Assembly (NCBI RefSeq): GCF_010727325.1 | Contig: NZ_AP022565.1 | Location: 992,001 to 1,056,000, forward strand | DNA from: Mycolicibacterium alvei | GTDB taxonomy: Bacteria; Actinomycetota; Actinomycetes; Mycobacteriales; Mycobacteriaceae | DNA: 64,000 nt | Reading direction: 5' to 3' | Shown here: positions 35,913-47,291 of the stretch, one piece after another | Numbering within the stretch: position 1 is the stretch's first letter | How the letters are laid out: the number at the start of each line of letters is the position of its first letter | Made by a program: the position numbers and the translations under genes | Notes under the pieces: model-generated | Seen by the model: only the letters and a program-made list of their open reading frames with translations | The model's database searches: none | Told to the model about the DNA's origin: nothing

Positions 35913-36884
35913 TCAATCGGCCGCGTCGAGGATTTCCTGCGCGGCCAAGGCCGGAGTGAGTTCGCCCTCGCGCACGCGACGCTCCACGTCGTCGCGGATG
36001 CTGCGCACGCCGGGATGGGACATCACGCGGTCCAGCACAGTGTCGCGCACCATCGACCAGGTCCAGTCCACCTGCTGCGCCCGACGCCTGGCCTCGAACT
36101 CGCCGGCCTCGGTGAGCACCTGACGATGCTTGAGCACCGTCTCCCACAGTTCGGCCAGCCCATGGCCTTCGATCGCACTCATCGTGAGAACCGGTGGCCG
36201 CCAAAGTGTCTCGCGCGGATAGATGAGGCGGATAGCGCCCGTCAGTTCACGGGCGGCCGCCTTGGCCTCGATCGCGTGCTCACCGTCGGCCTTGTTGACG
36301 ACGATGACATCCGCCAGCTCCAGCACACCCTTCTTGATGCCCTGGAGTTGGTCACCGGTGCGGGCCAGGGTGAGGAACACGAACGTATCGACCATGTTCG
36401 ACACCGTGACCTCGGACTGCCCGACCCCCACGGTCTCGACCAGGATGACGTCGTAGCCCGCGGCCTCCAGTAGAACGATGGTCTCCCGGGTGGCCTTGGC
36501 CACCCCACCCAGCGTCCCGGAGGTCGGCGACGGCCGAATATAGGCATCCGGGTGGACCGCCAGCCGGGCCATCCGGGTCTTGTCTCCCAGGATCGAGCCG
36601 CCGGTCCTGGTCGACGACGGATCCACCGCCAGAACCGCGACCCGGTGGCCGGCCTCGATGAGGTGCATACCGAGTGCTTCGATCGTCGTCGACTTGCCGA
36701 CGCCGGGAACCCCGGTGATGCCGATGTGTTGGGCTTTGCCCGCATCCGGCATCAATTCCAGCAGCAACTGCTGGGCCCGGTCGCGATGGTCGGCCCGGGT
36801 GGATTCGACCAGGGTGATGGCCCGCGCCAGCGCGGCGCGGTCGCCGTTGCGGATGGCGGCCGCCAACTCAGGGACCGATGTCAT
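35913..36884 (-). CDS. meaB: MeaB/ArgK-type GTPase, methylmalonyl-CoA mutase chaperone
   Basis: G protein that loads adenosylcobalamin into methylmalonyl-CoA mutase and guards it from inactivation. The 323-residue protein has the P-loop GVPGVGKST at residues 58-66, the switch DPSSTRTGGSILGDKTRM, the ETVGVGQSE box and the NKAD base-recognition motif. The C-terminal dimerisation helix is present. It is 40 bp downstream of mutB on the same strand, the standard mutA-mutB-meaB order (Rv1496 in M. tuberculosis). The old ArgK kinase name is no longer supported. Confidence 0.96.
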   Translation of the reverse strand: MTSVPELAAAIRNGDRAALARAITLVESTRADHRDRAQQLLLELMPDAGKAQHIGITGVPGVGKSTTIEALGMHLIEAGHRVAVLAVDPSSTRTGGSILGDKTRMARLAVHPDAYIRPSPTSGTLGGVAKATRETIVLLEAAGYDVILVETVGVGQSEVTVSNMVDTFVFLTLARTGDQLQGIKKGVLELADVIVVNKADGEHAIEAKAAARELTGAIRLIYPRETLWRPPVLTMSAIEGHGLAELWETVLKHRQVLTEAGEFEARRRAQQVDWTWSMVRDTVLDRVMSHPGVRSIRDDVERRVREGELTPALAAQEILDAAD

Positions 36885-36924
36885 ATCCCGGGTCGCTCCG
36901 CTCCTGCCCTCCGAATGGGAGCCA

Positions 36925-39177
<2,253 letters not shown>

Positions 39178-39178
39178 C

Positions 39179-41065
39179 TCAGGCCCCCAGTCCGGTGAGC
39201 AGGTTCGACAATGCTTCCACCGCATTGATCTTCGCGGTCAGGTATCCATCGGGCTTCGAATCAGCCTCGGCGACAGCCTTTTCCGGTCCGGCCAGCAGCA
39301 CCTGGCGCACACCGGCCGCGTGTGCAGCCGCAACCGCACCGGAGGCCTCGGCACCGTAGCGGGTGTCGGTGCCGCACAGCACCGCCACCGTCGGGGCACC
39401 GGCCTCGGCCACCGCGCCGGCAACCCCGTCCGCATCGACGGTCCCGGGGTTGACCGCCTCGATCCCGCCGGACGCCAACAGGTTGGACGCGAAGGTGGTG
39501 CGGATGTTGTGCTCGGCCAAGGGGCCCAGCGGCAGCAGCAGAACCTTGGGGCGAGCTCCGGTCGCCGCGAGGTAGGCATCGGAGCGGTCGCGCAGTGCCT
39601 CGAACCCGGCGGCGTACCGGGCGATCGACGACACCGAAGACGGCTGCGGGAGCGGCTTTTCGTCGAGGTTGGGGAATTCGTTCACACCGGTGATCGCGGT
39701 GCGCCGGTGGGCGATGTCGTCACTGCGCCGAGCGGCGACCTCGGCGATCTGCGCCGCGATGTAGTCACGGGCCGCGACGAAGCCGCCACGTGCCTCGATG
39801 TCCTGGAAGTGCGCCCAGGCCTGCTCGGCGAGCGCCGCGGTCAGATCTTCGACAAACCACGAGCCGCCGGCCGGGTCCAGCACCTGACCGATGTGCGACT
39901 CCTCCAGCAACAGCAGCTGGGTGTTGCGGGCGACACGGCGGCTGAAGCTCGTCGACGTCCCGTCCAGGCCGTCGGGAATCGCAGCGTCGAACGGATGCAC
40001 CTGCACGGTGTCGGCTCCCCCGACACCCGCCGCGAAGGCGGCCAGTGTGGTGCGGAGCATGTTCACCCAGGGATCGCGCTGGGTCATCATCGGCAGCGAG
40101 GTGACCGCGTGGATCCGGGCGGCACCGGCGCCGGATGCACCGACCACCTCGGCGACCCGTGCCCACAGCTGCCGGGCGGCGCGCAGCTTGGCGATCGTCA
40201 TGAACTGATCGTCGTCCGCTGCGTACCGGAAGCTGATCTGCTGCAACGCATCCGGTGTGGCCACCCCGTCACCGCTGAGCATCCGCAGGTAAGCGACCGC
40301 CGCGGCGACCGATCCGGCGAGCTCCCAGGCCGCGCTGGCACCCAGGTTGTGGAACGCCGGACCGTCGACGGTGATCGCCCGTACCCCGCCGGCGTAGCCG
40401 GTGAGCTTTGCGACGGTGGCCGACAGGCCGGCGTCATCGGCCGCGGCTGAATTGTCGGCTCCTCCGACGGTGGGCTGCCCCGCCAGCGGTGCGGTCAGCG
40501 GGTCGGCGCCCAGGTCGATCGACAGCCGCGAGCGTTGGTCGTCATCGAGGTCCGCCAGTAGCGACAGCACCGCGTCCGCGGTGGCGGCCAGGTCCGCTGC
40601 TCCAGTGCCTTCCAGGATCACCGGAACCAGATCCAGGAACACACCGTCGACCAGGCGGTCCAGCTCGCCGAGGGCGATACCGTCCTCGCCACCGACCCGT
40701 ATTGCCAGGGCGCTGACCCCCTCGGTCAACGCCACCAAGACGGCGCCGTTGACGGTGCCGACCGCGGTACCTGCGACAGCGGGGAAGCTCTCGACGACCT
40801 TCCAACCGGACTTCACGTCACGCAGGGCATCACCGCCGCGCGTGTACGGCCACCGGCCCGGCAGGGACGGCTCGGGCAGCGCGTCGAGGCTGGTGTACAG
40901 CGGCCGGATGGCGAAACCCTCGTAGGTCTGCGAATCCAGTAGGCGTTCGGGCTCGACCGGCAGATCGGCCACGTCCCGCCGACTGCTCTTGGCCAGCACG
41001 CCGCCGACCGCCGTCCGCCACTGCGCGCGGTCCGACTCGACCGCACTGGTCTCCTGTAACGACAC
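39179..41065 (-). CDS. mutA: Methylmalonyl-CoA mutase small subunit
   Basis: Non-catalytic partner of MutB, a degenerate mutase subunit of about 628 residues. It keeps the barrel fold ([37 protein letters not shown]) and has a B12-like C-terminal domain without the DxHxxG cobalt ligand. The start is decided by the ribosome binding site. AGGAG (41076-41072) touches the ATG at 41071 but lies 6 nt before the GTG at 41065, so GTG is preferred. It is divergent from the TVP38 gene across about 140 bp and leads the mutA-mutB-meaB run. Confidence 0.95.
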   Translation of the reverse strand: MSLQETSAVESDRAQWRTAVGGVLAKSSRRDVADLPVEPERLLDSQTYEGFAIRPLYTSLDALPEPSLPGRWPYTRGGDALRDVKSGWKVVESFPAVAGTAVGTVNGAVLVALTEGVSALAIRVGGEDGIALGELDRLVDGVFLDLVPVILEGTGAADLAATADAVLSLLADLDDDQRSRLSIDLGADPLTAPLAGQPTVGGADNSAAADDAGLSATVAKLTGYAGGVRAITVDGPAFHNLGASAAWELAGSVAAAVAYLRMLSGDGVATPDALQQISFRYAADDDQFMTIAKLRAARQLWARVAEVVGASGAGAARIHAVTSLPMMTQRDPWVNMLRTTLAAFAAGVGGADTVQVHPFDAAIPDGLDGTSTSFSRRVARNTQLLLLEESHIGQVLDPAGGSWFVEDLTAALAEQAWAHFQDIEARGGFVAARDYIAAQIAEVAARRSDDIAHRRTAITGVNEFPNLDEKPLPQPSSVSSIARYAAGFEALRDRSDAYLAATGARPKVLLLPLGPLAEHNIRTTFASNLLASGGIEAVNPGTVDADGVAGAVAEAGAPTVAVLCGTDTRYGAEASGAVAAAHAAGVRQVLLAGPEKAVAEADSKPDGYLTAKINAVEALSNLLTGLGA

Positions 41066-41092
41066 CCGCATCTCCTGTTATCGCAGCGTGTG

Positions 41093-41152
41093 ACCTACCA
41101 ACTCGCCCCTCAGGCTAAATGATCGCCGTCACGGGCCTGACCCCTGGTAGGT
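41093..41152. repeat. 8-bp inverted repeat in the mutA upstream region
   Basis: ACCTACCA (41093-41100) and TGGTAGGT (41145-41152) are exact reverse complements 44 bp apart. They flank the divergent promoter region of mutA and the TVP38 gene. A -10-like TAGCCT for mutA lies between them on the minus strand (41117-41112). Could be a looping operator; unproven. Confidence 0.4.
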
Positions 41153-41208
41153 GGACTCACAGCCGTGCTCAGCGGTGTTCTCAGCCGAGGGCCGTACTGT
41201 TGTAAGAC

Positions 41209-41946
41209 GTGAAACCCGTCGTCAGAACCCTGCGCGTGGTGCGCACCGCGGTACTCGCGACGGCTTCCCAATTGCCTACCAGGCGGATTGTGGGCCTGCT
41301 GGCCGGCATTGTGATTATTGTCGCAGTTGCCGTACTGGTTCCGTTACCCACGGCGATGCAGATGCGGGACTGGGCCACGTCGGTGGGCCCGTGGTTCCCG
41401 CTGGCCTTCCTCGGTGCGCACACCGTCATGACCGTCTTCCCGTTCCCCCGGACCGCGTTCACCCTGGCCGCCGGCCTGTTGTTCGGGCCGGTTCTGGGCG
41501 TGGCGATCGCGGTGGCGGCGAGCGCGGTCAGCGCCGTGCTCGCGTTGTTCCTGATCCGCGCGGCCGGTTGGCAGCTCAATCGGCTGGTCCCCCATCCTCG
41601 GATCGACACGCTGGATGCCCGGCTGCGGCGGCGCGGTTGGCCGGTCGTGCTGTCCATGCGATTGATCCCGGCGGTGCCGTTCTCGGTGCTGAACTACGCG
41701 GCCGGCGCCTCTGGCGTGCGGGTCGTGCCCTACGCACTCGCGACACTGGTGGGGTTGTTCCCCGGCACGGCGGCCGTCGTCGTCCTCGGCGACGCGCTGA
41801 CCGGGAACATCAGCCCGGCGCTGGTCCTGGTGTCGGCGAGTACAGCCGCTCTCGGCGTGGCGGGCCTGGTCCACGAATGGCGCCTCCACCACCGCGAGCG
41901 TGCCCGTGCGCAGGTCACGCACGGGCATGAAACCGTGAGGAGATAA
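41209..41946 (+). CDS. TVP38/TMEM64 (SNARE-associated Golgi domain) membrane protein
   Basis: A 245-residue polytopic membrane protein of the DedA-like VTT superfamily, whose members scramble or move lipids across membranes. The family core is visible: FPFPRTAFTLAAGLLFGPVLG, then RLIPAVPFSVLNYAAGASGV. A basic tail (ERARAQVTHGHETVRR) ends the protein. GTG 41209 is the first plausible start. M. tuberculosis Rv1491c occupies the same place beside mutA. It ends 3 bp before the deazaflavin-dependent enzyme gene and is probably cotranscribed with it. Confidence 0.9.
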   Translation: MKPVVRTLRVVRTAVLATASQLPTRRIVGLLAGIVIIVAVAVLVPLPTAMQMRDWATSVGPWFPLAFLGAHTVMTVFPFPRTAFTLAAGLLFGPVLGVAIAVAASAVSAVLALFLIRAAGWQLNRLVPHPRIDTLDARLRRRGWPVVLSMRLIPAVPFSVLNYAAGASGVRVVPYALATLVGLFPGTAAVVVLGDALTGNISPALVLVSASTAALGVAGLVHEWRLHHRERARAQVTHGHETVRR

Positions 41947-41949
41947 CGC

Positions 41950-42426
41950 ATGGCCACGCTGTCCGATTTCGGTGCCCGACTCCTACGCACCCGCCGGCTC
42001 GTGCGTGCCCCGATCTGGCTCTACCGGTTCCGGGCCGGGGCGCTGTTCGGCTCAAGGATGATGATGCTCGAGCACATCGGTCGCACCTCCGGCGCGCGCC
42101 GCTACGTCGTGCTCGAAGTGGTGGGCCGGCCGAACGCCGACACCATCGTCGTCGCCTCAGGTTTCGGTACAAAGGCCCAGTGGTTCCGCAACGTGTCCGT
42201 CAACCCAGAGGTCCGGGTGTGGCTCGGCAGTCACCGACCGGCCGCCGCCGTCGCCCATGTGCTCGACCAGCAGGCCGTCGACCGGGTCCTGGCGGATTAC
42301 CGCACGCAGCATCCCAAGACGTGGGAGCAGTTCAGGCTCGTCCTCGAAGAGACCCTCGGCCAACCGATCCCCGATACGGGTGCGCCGCTGCCGTTGGTGG
42401 AACTGCGGTTACAGCCCCGACGCTGA
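41950..42426 (+). CDS. Deazaflavin (F420)-dependent nitroreductase-family protein (Ddn-like)
   Basis: A 158-residue split-barrel protein of the nitroreductase/DUF385 family that uses F420 or a related flavin for hydride transfer to quinones and similar substrates. Conserved features include the basic N-terminal helix, MLEHIGRTSGARRYVVLEVV, IVVASGFGTKAQWFRN and VRVWLGSH. ATG 41950 follows a GGAGA ribosome binding site 6 nt away. It is coupled to the TVP38 gene upstream (3 bp). Convergent with the toxin gene. Natural substrate unknown. Confidence 0.92.
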   Translation: MATLSDFGARLLRTRRLVRAPIWLYRFRAGALFGSRMMMLEHIGRTSGARRYVVLEVVGRPNADTIVVASGFGTKAQWFRNVSVNPEVRVWLGSHRPAAAVAHVLDQQAVDRVLADYRTQHPKTWEQFRLVLEETLGQPIPDTGAPLPLVELRLQPRR

Positions 42427-42437
42427 TACGCGCCGCC

Positions 42438-43064
42438 CTAGCCGGGGGGAGGTTGGATCCGCACCTGACGCCGGACGGGCCGATGTGCGACGACGATGCC
42501 GACGGTCACGCAGGCCTGCACTCCGCCGGTCGGTGACGGGTCGACCGCCCAATCATGGTGCCCCGCATCCTCGAACAGGGCGACCGCGTTCGCGCCGGCA
42601 CCGGTGCTGAACCGCGTCTGATAGCGAATTCCGGTGTGACGCCCGGTAGCCGAGAAGGCCGCGGCCCAGGCCTGCGGCAGCTCGTACGCCGGGCACGTTC
42701 CGATCTCGCGGGTCATCCCGACGAACGAGGCCGCCCGCGGCGAGCACACGTTCGCCAACCATCTGGCGGCCGGCACCCGCACCCTCGACAACGCGGTCCG
42801 GGCCGCTGCCTCGAACGTGACCGCGCCCTGCCGGACCAGGTCATGCCCGAAGCGTTCCCGCAGCGCCGTCGTGACATCGGTTGCCAGATAGCAGGTTCCG
42901 CTCGGCGGGAGCAGATCGAAGCGGCCGGTCAGGTCCGAGGAGAACCACCACGGCGACCTACCCACGGTGTGTGCCCGGTACAGCAGATGGTCGGTGCGCA
43001 ACCGGGTCCGTGGGAAGCCGGAGACATCGGGCGGTGAACCGAGCGCAAGCCGTTGCCGGCTCAT
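42438..43064 (-). CDS. RES-domain toxin (NAD+ phosphorylase type)
   Basis: Toxin of a RES-Xre type II toxin-antitoxin system; relatives such as MbcT of M. tuberculosis degrade NAD+. The 208-residue protein shows LYRAHTVGRSPWWFSS near residue 30 with the catalytic-type Arg, GTCYLATDVTTALRERFG near 60-76 with the Glu, and the C-terminal RES core RYQTRFSTGAGANAVALFED. The ATG at 43064 overlaps the antitoxin stop (ATGA). A TTG three codons earlier is less likely. The order antitoxin then toxin with a 4-base overlap is typical. Activity not testable here. Confidence 0.88.
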   Translation of the reverse strand: MSRQRLALGSPPDVSGFPRTRLRTDHLLYRAHTVGRSPWWFSSDLTGRFDLLPPSGTCYLATDVTTALRERFGHDLVRQGAVTFEAAARTALSRVRVPAARWLANVCSPRAASFVGMTREIGTCPAYELPQAWAAAFSATGRHTGIRYQTRFSTGAGANAVALFEDAGHHDWAVDPSPTGGVQACVTVGIVVAHRPVRRQVRIQPPPG

Positions 43065-43588
43065 GCGCTCCAACTCGCGGCGGTCTCCCGCGCCATCTCG
43101 ATCACCCGCTGCGGATCTCCACCGCGGCGCAGCCAGTCAGCGGGGCAGGACCCGTCGAGGCGGTCAGCGGGCGCCCGCATCCACAGCGCGGCCATCCACG
43201 GATCGTCGGTGCCCTCGGTCAGCACGGTCAGCACATCGCGCAGCGAGGGAATAGTGGCGCCGCTGTCGAGAAACTGCCACGTCGGGTACACCACCCCGCC
43301 ATCATCGAGCGGGCAGGCCAGAACCGCGTACCTGGCCACCTTCTGGTGCAGCGCCTGTCGGGTGATGCCGAGCCAGCGGGTCAGCCCTGCCGTGTCGTAG
43401 AACGGCCCCGTGATCTCGTCGAACACGTGGCCCAGCGGCAACGCCGCCACCATGGCATCGGCGATCTCCTCCGGGTCGCCGAATGCCTCCGGGCCGAGGC
43501 TGGCCTCGTCGGCCCGACGCAACCGCTCATGGACCTTCCGGCTCACCGACCGCATTATCTGACGCTCGAACAATGCGAGATCGGTCAT
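43061..43588 (-). CDS. Antitoxin of the RES system (Xre/MbcA-like)
   Basis: A 175-residue partner of the adjacent RES toxin. A helix-turn-helix-like segment TAGLTRWLGITRQALHQKVARYAV near residues 66-90 fits the DNA-binding part of Xre-type antitoxins. The C-terminal toxin-binding region carries WMRAPADRLDGSCPADWLRRG near 136-156, as in the DUF2384 domain. The ATG at 43588 has GGGAGG 5 nt upstream. The gene is first in the pair, and the protein is expected to repress its own promoter. Comparable in arrangement to mbcA (Rv1990c), though orthology is not claimed. Confidence 0.85.
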   Translation of the reverse strand: MTDLALFERQIMRSVSRKVHERLRRADEASLGPEAFGDPEEIADAMVAALPLGHVFDEITGPFYDTAGLTRWLGITRQALHQKVARYAVLACPLDDGGVVYPTWQFLDSGATIPSLRDVLTVLTEGTDDPWMAALWMRAPADRLDGSCPADWLRRGGDPQRVIEMARETAASWSA

Positions 43589-43638
43589 GGCGGCCTCCCG
43601 GATGCGTCAACTTCGTCAAGTCTACCGCGTCAAGGAAG

Positions 43639-44802
43639 TCAAGCGCGGTGTGTGCCACCCTCCAGTTCATTGGGCGGCGACGCCGCACCCAGCGGCGGCG
43701 TGGTGGCACGGGCCTCGGCCTCGGCCTTCGCAACGGCCTGAGCGATCACCGGATCGGTTTCGGTAGAGAACCACTCGGCGACCTCGTCGCTGTCATCCTC
43801 GGGCTTGGGCAGGCCCTGCTCCACCGGCGGTGGGGTGTAGCGGAAGACCCCGTCCTCACCGGGCGCACCAAGCATCTTGGTGAATCCCTGCAATGCCGAA
43901 CCGAAATCGCTGGGGACCAGCCAGACTTTGTTCGCCTCGCCCTTGGCCATCTCCGGCAGCGTCTGCAGATACTGGTACGCCAACATCTCCGGAGTCGGCC
44001 GCCCCGCCTTGATCGCAGCGAAGGTCTTCTCGATGGCCTTGGCCTCCCCCTGTGCCTTCAGGTACTGGGCGGCACGCTCACCCTGGGCGCGCAACATCCG
44101 CGACTGCCGGTCGGCCTCGGCCGCCAGGATCGCGGCCTGCTTGGCACCCTCGGCAGCCAGAATCTGCGACTGCTTCTGACCTTCGGCCTGTTTGATCGAG
44201 GATTCGCGGACACCCTCTGCGGTCAGGATCATCGCGCGCTTCTCGCGGTCGGCCTTCATCTGCTTTTCCATCGATTCCTGGATCGACGGCGGCGGGTCGA
44301 TGCTGCGCAGCTCGACCCGCGCCACCCGCAGGCCCCAGCGGCCCGTCGCTTCGTCCAGCACCCCGCGCAGTTGCTGGTTGATCGAGTCGCGTGACGTCAA
44401 CGTCTGTTCCAGGGTCATGCCGCCGACCACATTGCGCAGTGTGGTGGTGGTCAGCTGTTCCACACCGACGATGTAGTTGCTGATCTCATATACCGCCGCC
44501 TGCGGATTCATGACCCGGAAGTACACCACCGTGTCGATGGCCAGAGTCAGGTTGTCCTCGGTGATCACCCCTTGTGGCGGAAAGGACACCACCCGCTCAC
44601 GCAGGTCCACCCGTGCGCGAACCCGATCGACGAACGGCACCAGCAGGGTCAGCTGGCCGCTGACCGTGCGGCTGTACCGGCCGAGCCGCTCGATCACCGC
44701 GGCCTCGGCCTGGGGAATGAGCGCAACCGATTTGGCTACGACGATGATGGCAAACACCACCAGCACAATCAGCAATACGAGTCCGGCTACCGCACCATCC
44801 AC
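43639..44802 (-). CDS. SPFH/Band 7 (stomatin-like) membrane protein
   Basis: A 387-residue membrane-anchored scaffold of the stomatin/prohibitin family. One N-terminal helix (residues 4-25) is followed by the SPFH domain (AVIERLGRYSRTVSGQLTLL, then VDLRERVVSFPPQGVITEDN) and a long Ala/Glu/Gln-rich coiled-coil from about residue 190 to 265. The tail is acidic and Pro-rich. GTG 44802 has GGGAGG 8 nt upstream. It is coupled with the NfeD gene upstream (20 bp), the standard NfeD-stomatin operon (Rv1487-Rv1488). Likely role: membrane microdomain organisation. Confidence 0.94.
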   Translation of the reverse strand: MDGAVAGLVLLIVLVVFAIIVVAKSVALIPQAEAAVIERLGRYSRTVSGQLTLLVPFVDRVRARVDLRERVVSFPPQGVITEDNLTLAIDTVVYFRVMNPQAAVYEISNYIVGVEQLTTTTLRNVVGGMTLEQTLTSRDSINQQLRGVLDEATGRWGLRVARVELRSIDPPPSIQESMEKQMKADREKRAMILTAEGVRESSIKQAEGQKQSQILAAEGAKQAAILAAEADRQSRMLRAQGERAAQYLKAQGEAKAIEKTFAAIKAGRPTPEMLAYQYLQTLPEMAKGEANKVWLVPSDFGSALQGFTKMLGAPGEDGVFRYTPPPVEQGLPKPEDDSDEVAEWFSTETDPVIAQAVAKAEAEARATTPPLGAASPPNELEGGTHRA

Positions 44803-44822
44803 AATGAGTCCCTCCCTAGGTC

Positions 44823-45257
44823 CTACGTTGTCCTGAAGACCACCGCGGTGGCGCCGTCGATCCGCACCACGGTGACGTGCTCTCCCGGTTCGTACACATC
44901 GTTGTCGTTGAGTGGCCGCGCCGTCCAGGTTTCACCATCGAGCTTGACCTGGCCCTCGTGCTCCGCCACCCGGTCCAGCACCAGTGCGGACCTGCCCTCG
45001 AGCGCCTTGACCGGCTCGAGAAGCCCTTGTCCGGCCTCGAAACGGCGCCGCAGGGCGGGCCGGACCAATACCAGTAAGAGCACCGACACCACTAGGAACA
45101 CCACTCCGTCGGCCCAGATCGGCAGGTCGAACAACCAACTGGACCCCGTCGCCGCAAGCGCGCCCCCGGCCAACATGAGCAGGAACATGTCGCCGGTCAG
45201 TGCCTCTGCCCCGGCGAGTCCCAGTGCCACGATGAGCCAGATCAGCGGAAGGGGCAT
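44823..45257 (-). CDS. NfeD-like membrane protein
   Basis: A 144-residue protein with an N-terminal membrane region of about three helices (residues 2-75) and a C-terminal OB-fold ([20 protein letters not shown], then [16 protein letters not shown]). Short NfeD proteins accompany stomatin-like proteins and are thought to bind them. No ClpP-class protease part is present. ATG 45257. Located directly before the SPFH gene on the same strand and divergent from the Rv1486c-like gene. Confidence 0.92.
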   Translation of the reverse strand: MPLPLIWLIVALGLAGAEALTGDMFLLMLAGGALAATGSSWLFDLPIWADGVVFLVVSVLLLVLVRPALRRRFEAGQGLLEPVKALEGRSALVLDRVAEHEGQVKLDGETWTARPLNDNDVYEPGEHVTVVRIDGATAVVFRTT

Positions 45258-45314
45258 AGGAACACCCTAGCGAATCCGACCCGATCGGCGACCGACAATT
45301 ACACTGCCAGGATC

Positions 45315-46172
45315 ATGTGGTGTCCAAGTGCAACTCTTTCGATGTGGGCCAACGCCTGGCTCGCCGGTGCAGCCGCGCCCGACGACGTCCTCGACGCGTT
45401 ATCCCAGTGGGCACCAACGCATTCTGTGACGGCGTATGACTCGCAAGCCGCGGTCCGGACCGGGCTGCCCTGGCCCGAGTTGGAAGACTCGGGTTCGGTG
45501 TCGTTGTTGCAGACGCTGCGCACCGCCGTCGGCAGGTCCGGCACCAGGCCCTCGGTTCGGGTCGCCCTGCCGGTGCCCGGCGATGTCCGGGGACTGCCCG
45601 CAGGTTCGCAGTTCCAGCGCGACGCGCTGACGATCGGTGAAGCGGTGCTGGTGACCCATGAGGAGTTGGACGGCGTCGGACTGGTGCCCGAGTTCGAGTA
45701 TTTCGAGTTCGACGACGTCGAAAACGAATCCGCGTTCGAGCTGGAGCCGCGGGCACTGTCGTGGACGGTCTACTCACTTCCCGTTCTACCGCCGCCTCAG
45801 CACTACGATCTCGGCGAGGCCGAGTACGAGTTGCGCTCAGCCGTGCGCTCGGCCGCCGACACGCTGGTCGCGTTGCGGGCCGGTATCGGTCTGGACGTCG
45901 ACGATCCCCGCACCATGGTCGAAGACATCCTCGAAGCCGGCCGGCTGCACCACATGCCCGACCACGCCCCCACCCGGGCCGTGCGGGTGCTGGAGAATGC
46001 CGCACACGTGGAAGCGATCATCACCGTGAGTTCGGGACTGATGCCGATCGGCCTGCAGAGTTCCTCGGAGGTTCAGATCGCCGGTGACGCCATGCGGCCG
46101 TTGGCTCAGGTGGTGCGCTCTGCTCGATTGGCCGCGCTCGAGGCCATCCTGCAATCTGCTTGGCGTGACTAG
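45315..46172 (+). CDS. Conserved hypothetical protein (Rv1486c-like)
   Basis: A 285-residue acidic, probably cytosolic protein with no recognised catalytic motif. It begins [21 protein letters not shown] and has an acidic central strand-rich part ([18 protein letters not shown]). The position beside hemZ and the length match M. tuberculosis Rv1486c (about 288 aa). ATG 45315 has no ribosome binding site, so the transcript may be leaderless. Its stop overlaps the convergent hemZ stop by four bases. Confidence 0.82.
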   Translation: MWCPSATLSMWANAWLAGAAAPDDVLDALSQWAPTHSVTAYDSQAAVRTGLPWPELEDSGSVSLLQTLRTAVGRSGTRPSVRVALPVPGDVRGLPAGSQFQRDALTIGEAVLVTHEELDGVGLVPEFEYFEFDDVENESAFELEPRALSWTVYSLPVLPPPQHYDLGEAEYELRSAVRSAADTLVALRAGIGLDVDDPRTMVEDILEAGRLHHMPDHAPTRAVRVLENAAHVEAIITVSSGLMPIGLQSSSEVQIAGDAMRPLAQVVRSARLAALEAILQSAWRD

Positions 46173-47188
46173 CTTTTCGATCCACAGCAGTGCGGTGAGC
46201 ACGGCGCGCCGTTGACGCTGAATCCGTAGCCAGCGACGGGGTCGGGACCGGCGACCCGCAGCGGCTCCGCACCGGTGCGGAGCTCCTCGACAAGCCCGGC
46301 GGCCAACTGGGCGAAACGTTCGTCGGCGTTCGGGGTGCGCACCCGCGCGAAGGCCATGCCGGCTTGTTCGGCCTGCAGTCGCAGCTCGTAATCGAGGTCC
46401 CACACCACCTCGATGTGGTCGGCGACGAATCCGATCGGACAGACGATGACCGCTCGGGTCCCCTTCTGGCTCAACACAGTCAGGTGATCGGCCACGTCGG
46501 GCTCCAGCCACGGGATCCGGGGCGGACCCGATCGCGACTGCCACACCTGGTCGTAGTCCCGGTAGCCCGCCGCGGCGGCCACCAGCCGCGTCGCGTAGCC
46601 AACCTGGCGGCTGTAGAGCCGCGGGCCGTGGCGCTCCTCGGCGGCGATGGGCACCGAGTGGGCGGTGAACACCAGCCGGGCCTCGGCGCGCAGCTCGGCG
46701 GGCAAGGTGGCGGCCGCTGCCGCGATCGAGTCGGCGAACATCTCCACCAACAACGGATGGTCGAAGTACTGACGCAGTTTGACCAGCTCCGGCGCGTCGG
46801 GTCCGGCCGCAGCCCGGGCCCTGGCGATGTCCTCGACGTACTGGGTGCAGCTGGAATACCCACCCCAGGCCGATGTGGTGAACACCGCTGCGCGCCGAAT
46901 GCCGTTGTCCCGCATCGCCGCAACGGTGTCCTCGACGTACGGATCCCAGTTTCGGTTACCGAAATACACCGGCAGATCGGGCAACTGCAGCCGAAGCTGT
47001 TCGATCAGTGCGCGGTTGATCCCGTTGATCGGCGACACCCCGCCGAAATGCAGATAGTGCTCGGCGACGTCGGCCAGTCGCTCGGCCGGGATTCCTCGCC
47101 CCCGGGTGACGTTCTCCAGGAACGGCATCACCTGTTCCGGCGCCTCCGGTCCCCCGAAGGACAGCAGCAGGACCGCATCAAACTTCAT
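46169..47188 (-). CDS. hemZ: Ferrochelatase (coproporphyrin ferrochelatase)
   Basis: Inserts iron into coproporphyrin III in the actinobacterial haem pathway (also named cpfC or hemH). The 339-residue protein has the family start [19 protein letters not shown], the metal-site His in [21 protein letters not shown] and [13 protein letters not shown] regions, and [20 protein letters not shown] with the second ligand. The C-terminus ends in [12 protein letters not shown], cysteines that fit the [2Fe-2S] cluster reported for mycobacterial ferrochelatases. The ATG at 47188 was chosen because GGAGG lies upstream; the longer frame reads through the inhA-hemZ hairpin. Confidence 0.95.
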   Translation of the reverse strand: MKFDAVLLLSFGGPEAPEQVMPFLENVTRGRGIPAERLADVAEHYLHFGGVSPINGINRALIEQLRLQLPDLPVYFGNRNWDPYVEDTVAAMRDNGIRRAAVFTTSAWGGYSSCTQYVEDIARARAAAGPDAPELVKLRQYFDHPLLVEMFADSIAAAAATLPAELRAEARLVFTAHSVPIAAEERHGPRLYSRQVGYATRLVAAAAGYRDYDQVWQSRSGPPRIPWLEPDVADHLTVLSQKGTRAVIVCPIGFVADHIEVVWDLDYELRLQAEQAGMAFARVRTPNADERFAQLAAGLVEELRTGAEPLRVAGPDPVAGYGFSVNGAPCSPHCCGSKS

Positions 47189-47233
47189 GCCGGGCCGTCC
47201 TCCTAAAGGGGTTCGGGTGATGTGCCGATCACT

Positions 47234-47276
47234 ACGCTGAGGATTGCGGTCACCACGTGACTGCAATCTTCAGCGT
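47234..47276 (-). terminator. Long hairpin between inhA and hemZ
   Basis: A 43-nt near-perfect inverted repeat: ACGCTGA, GATTGC and GTCAC pair with GTGAC, GCAATC and TCAGCGT, interrupted by two single mismatches, with a 3-nt loop. It lies 16 bp after the inhA stop and 46 bp before the hemZ start. No U-tract follows on the minus strand, so it may be an attenuator, an RNA-processing or a stability element rather than a simple terminator. Confidence 0.65.
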
Positions 47277-47291
47277 AAGCGCCGCAAGCGA

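Noticed and set aside
43061..43073. TTG start at 43073 for the RES toxin
   Set aside because: The ATG at 43064 overlaps the antitoxin stop as ATGA, the usual coupling, so the TTG is not needed.
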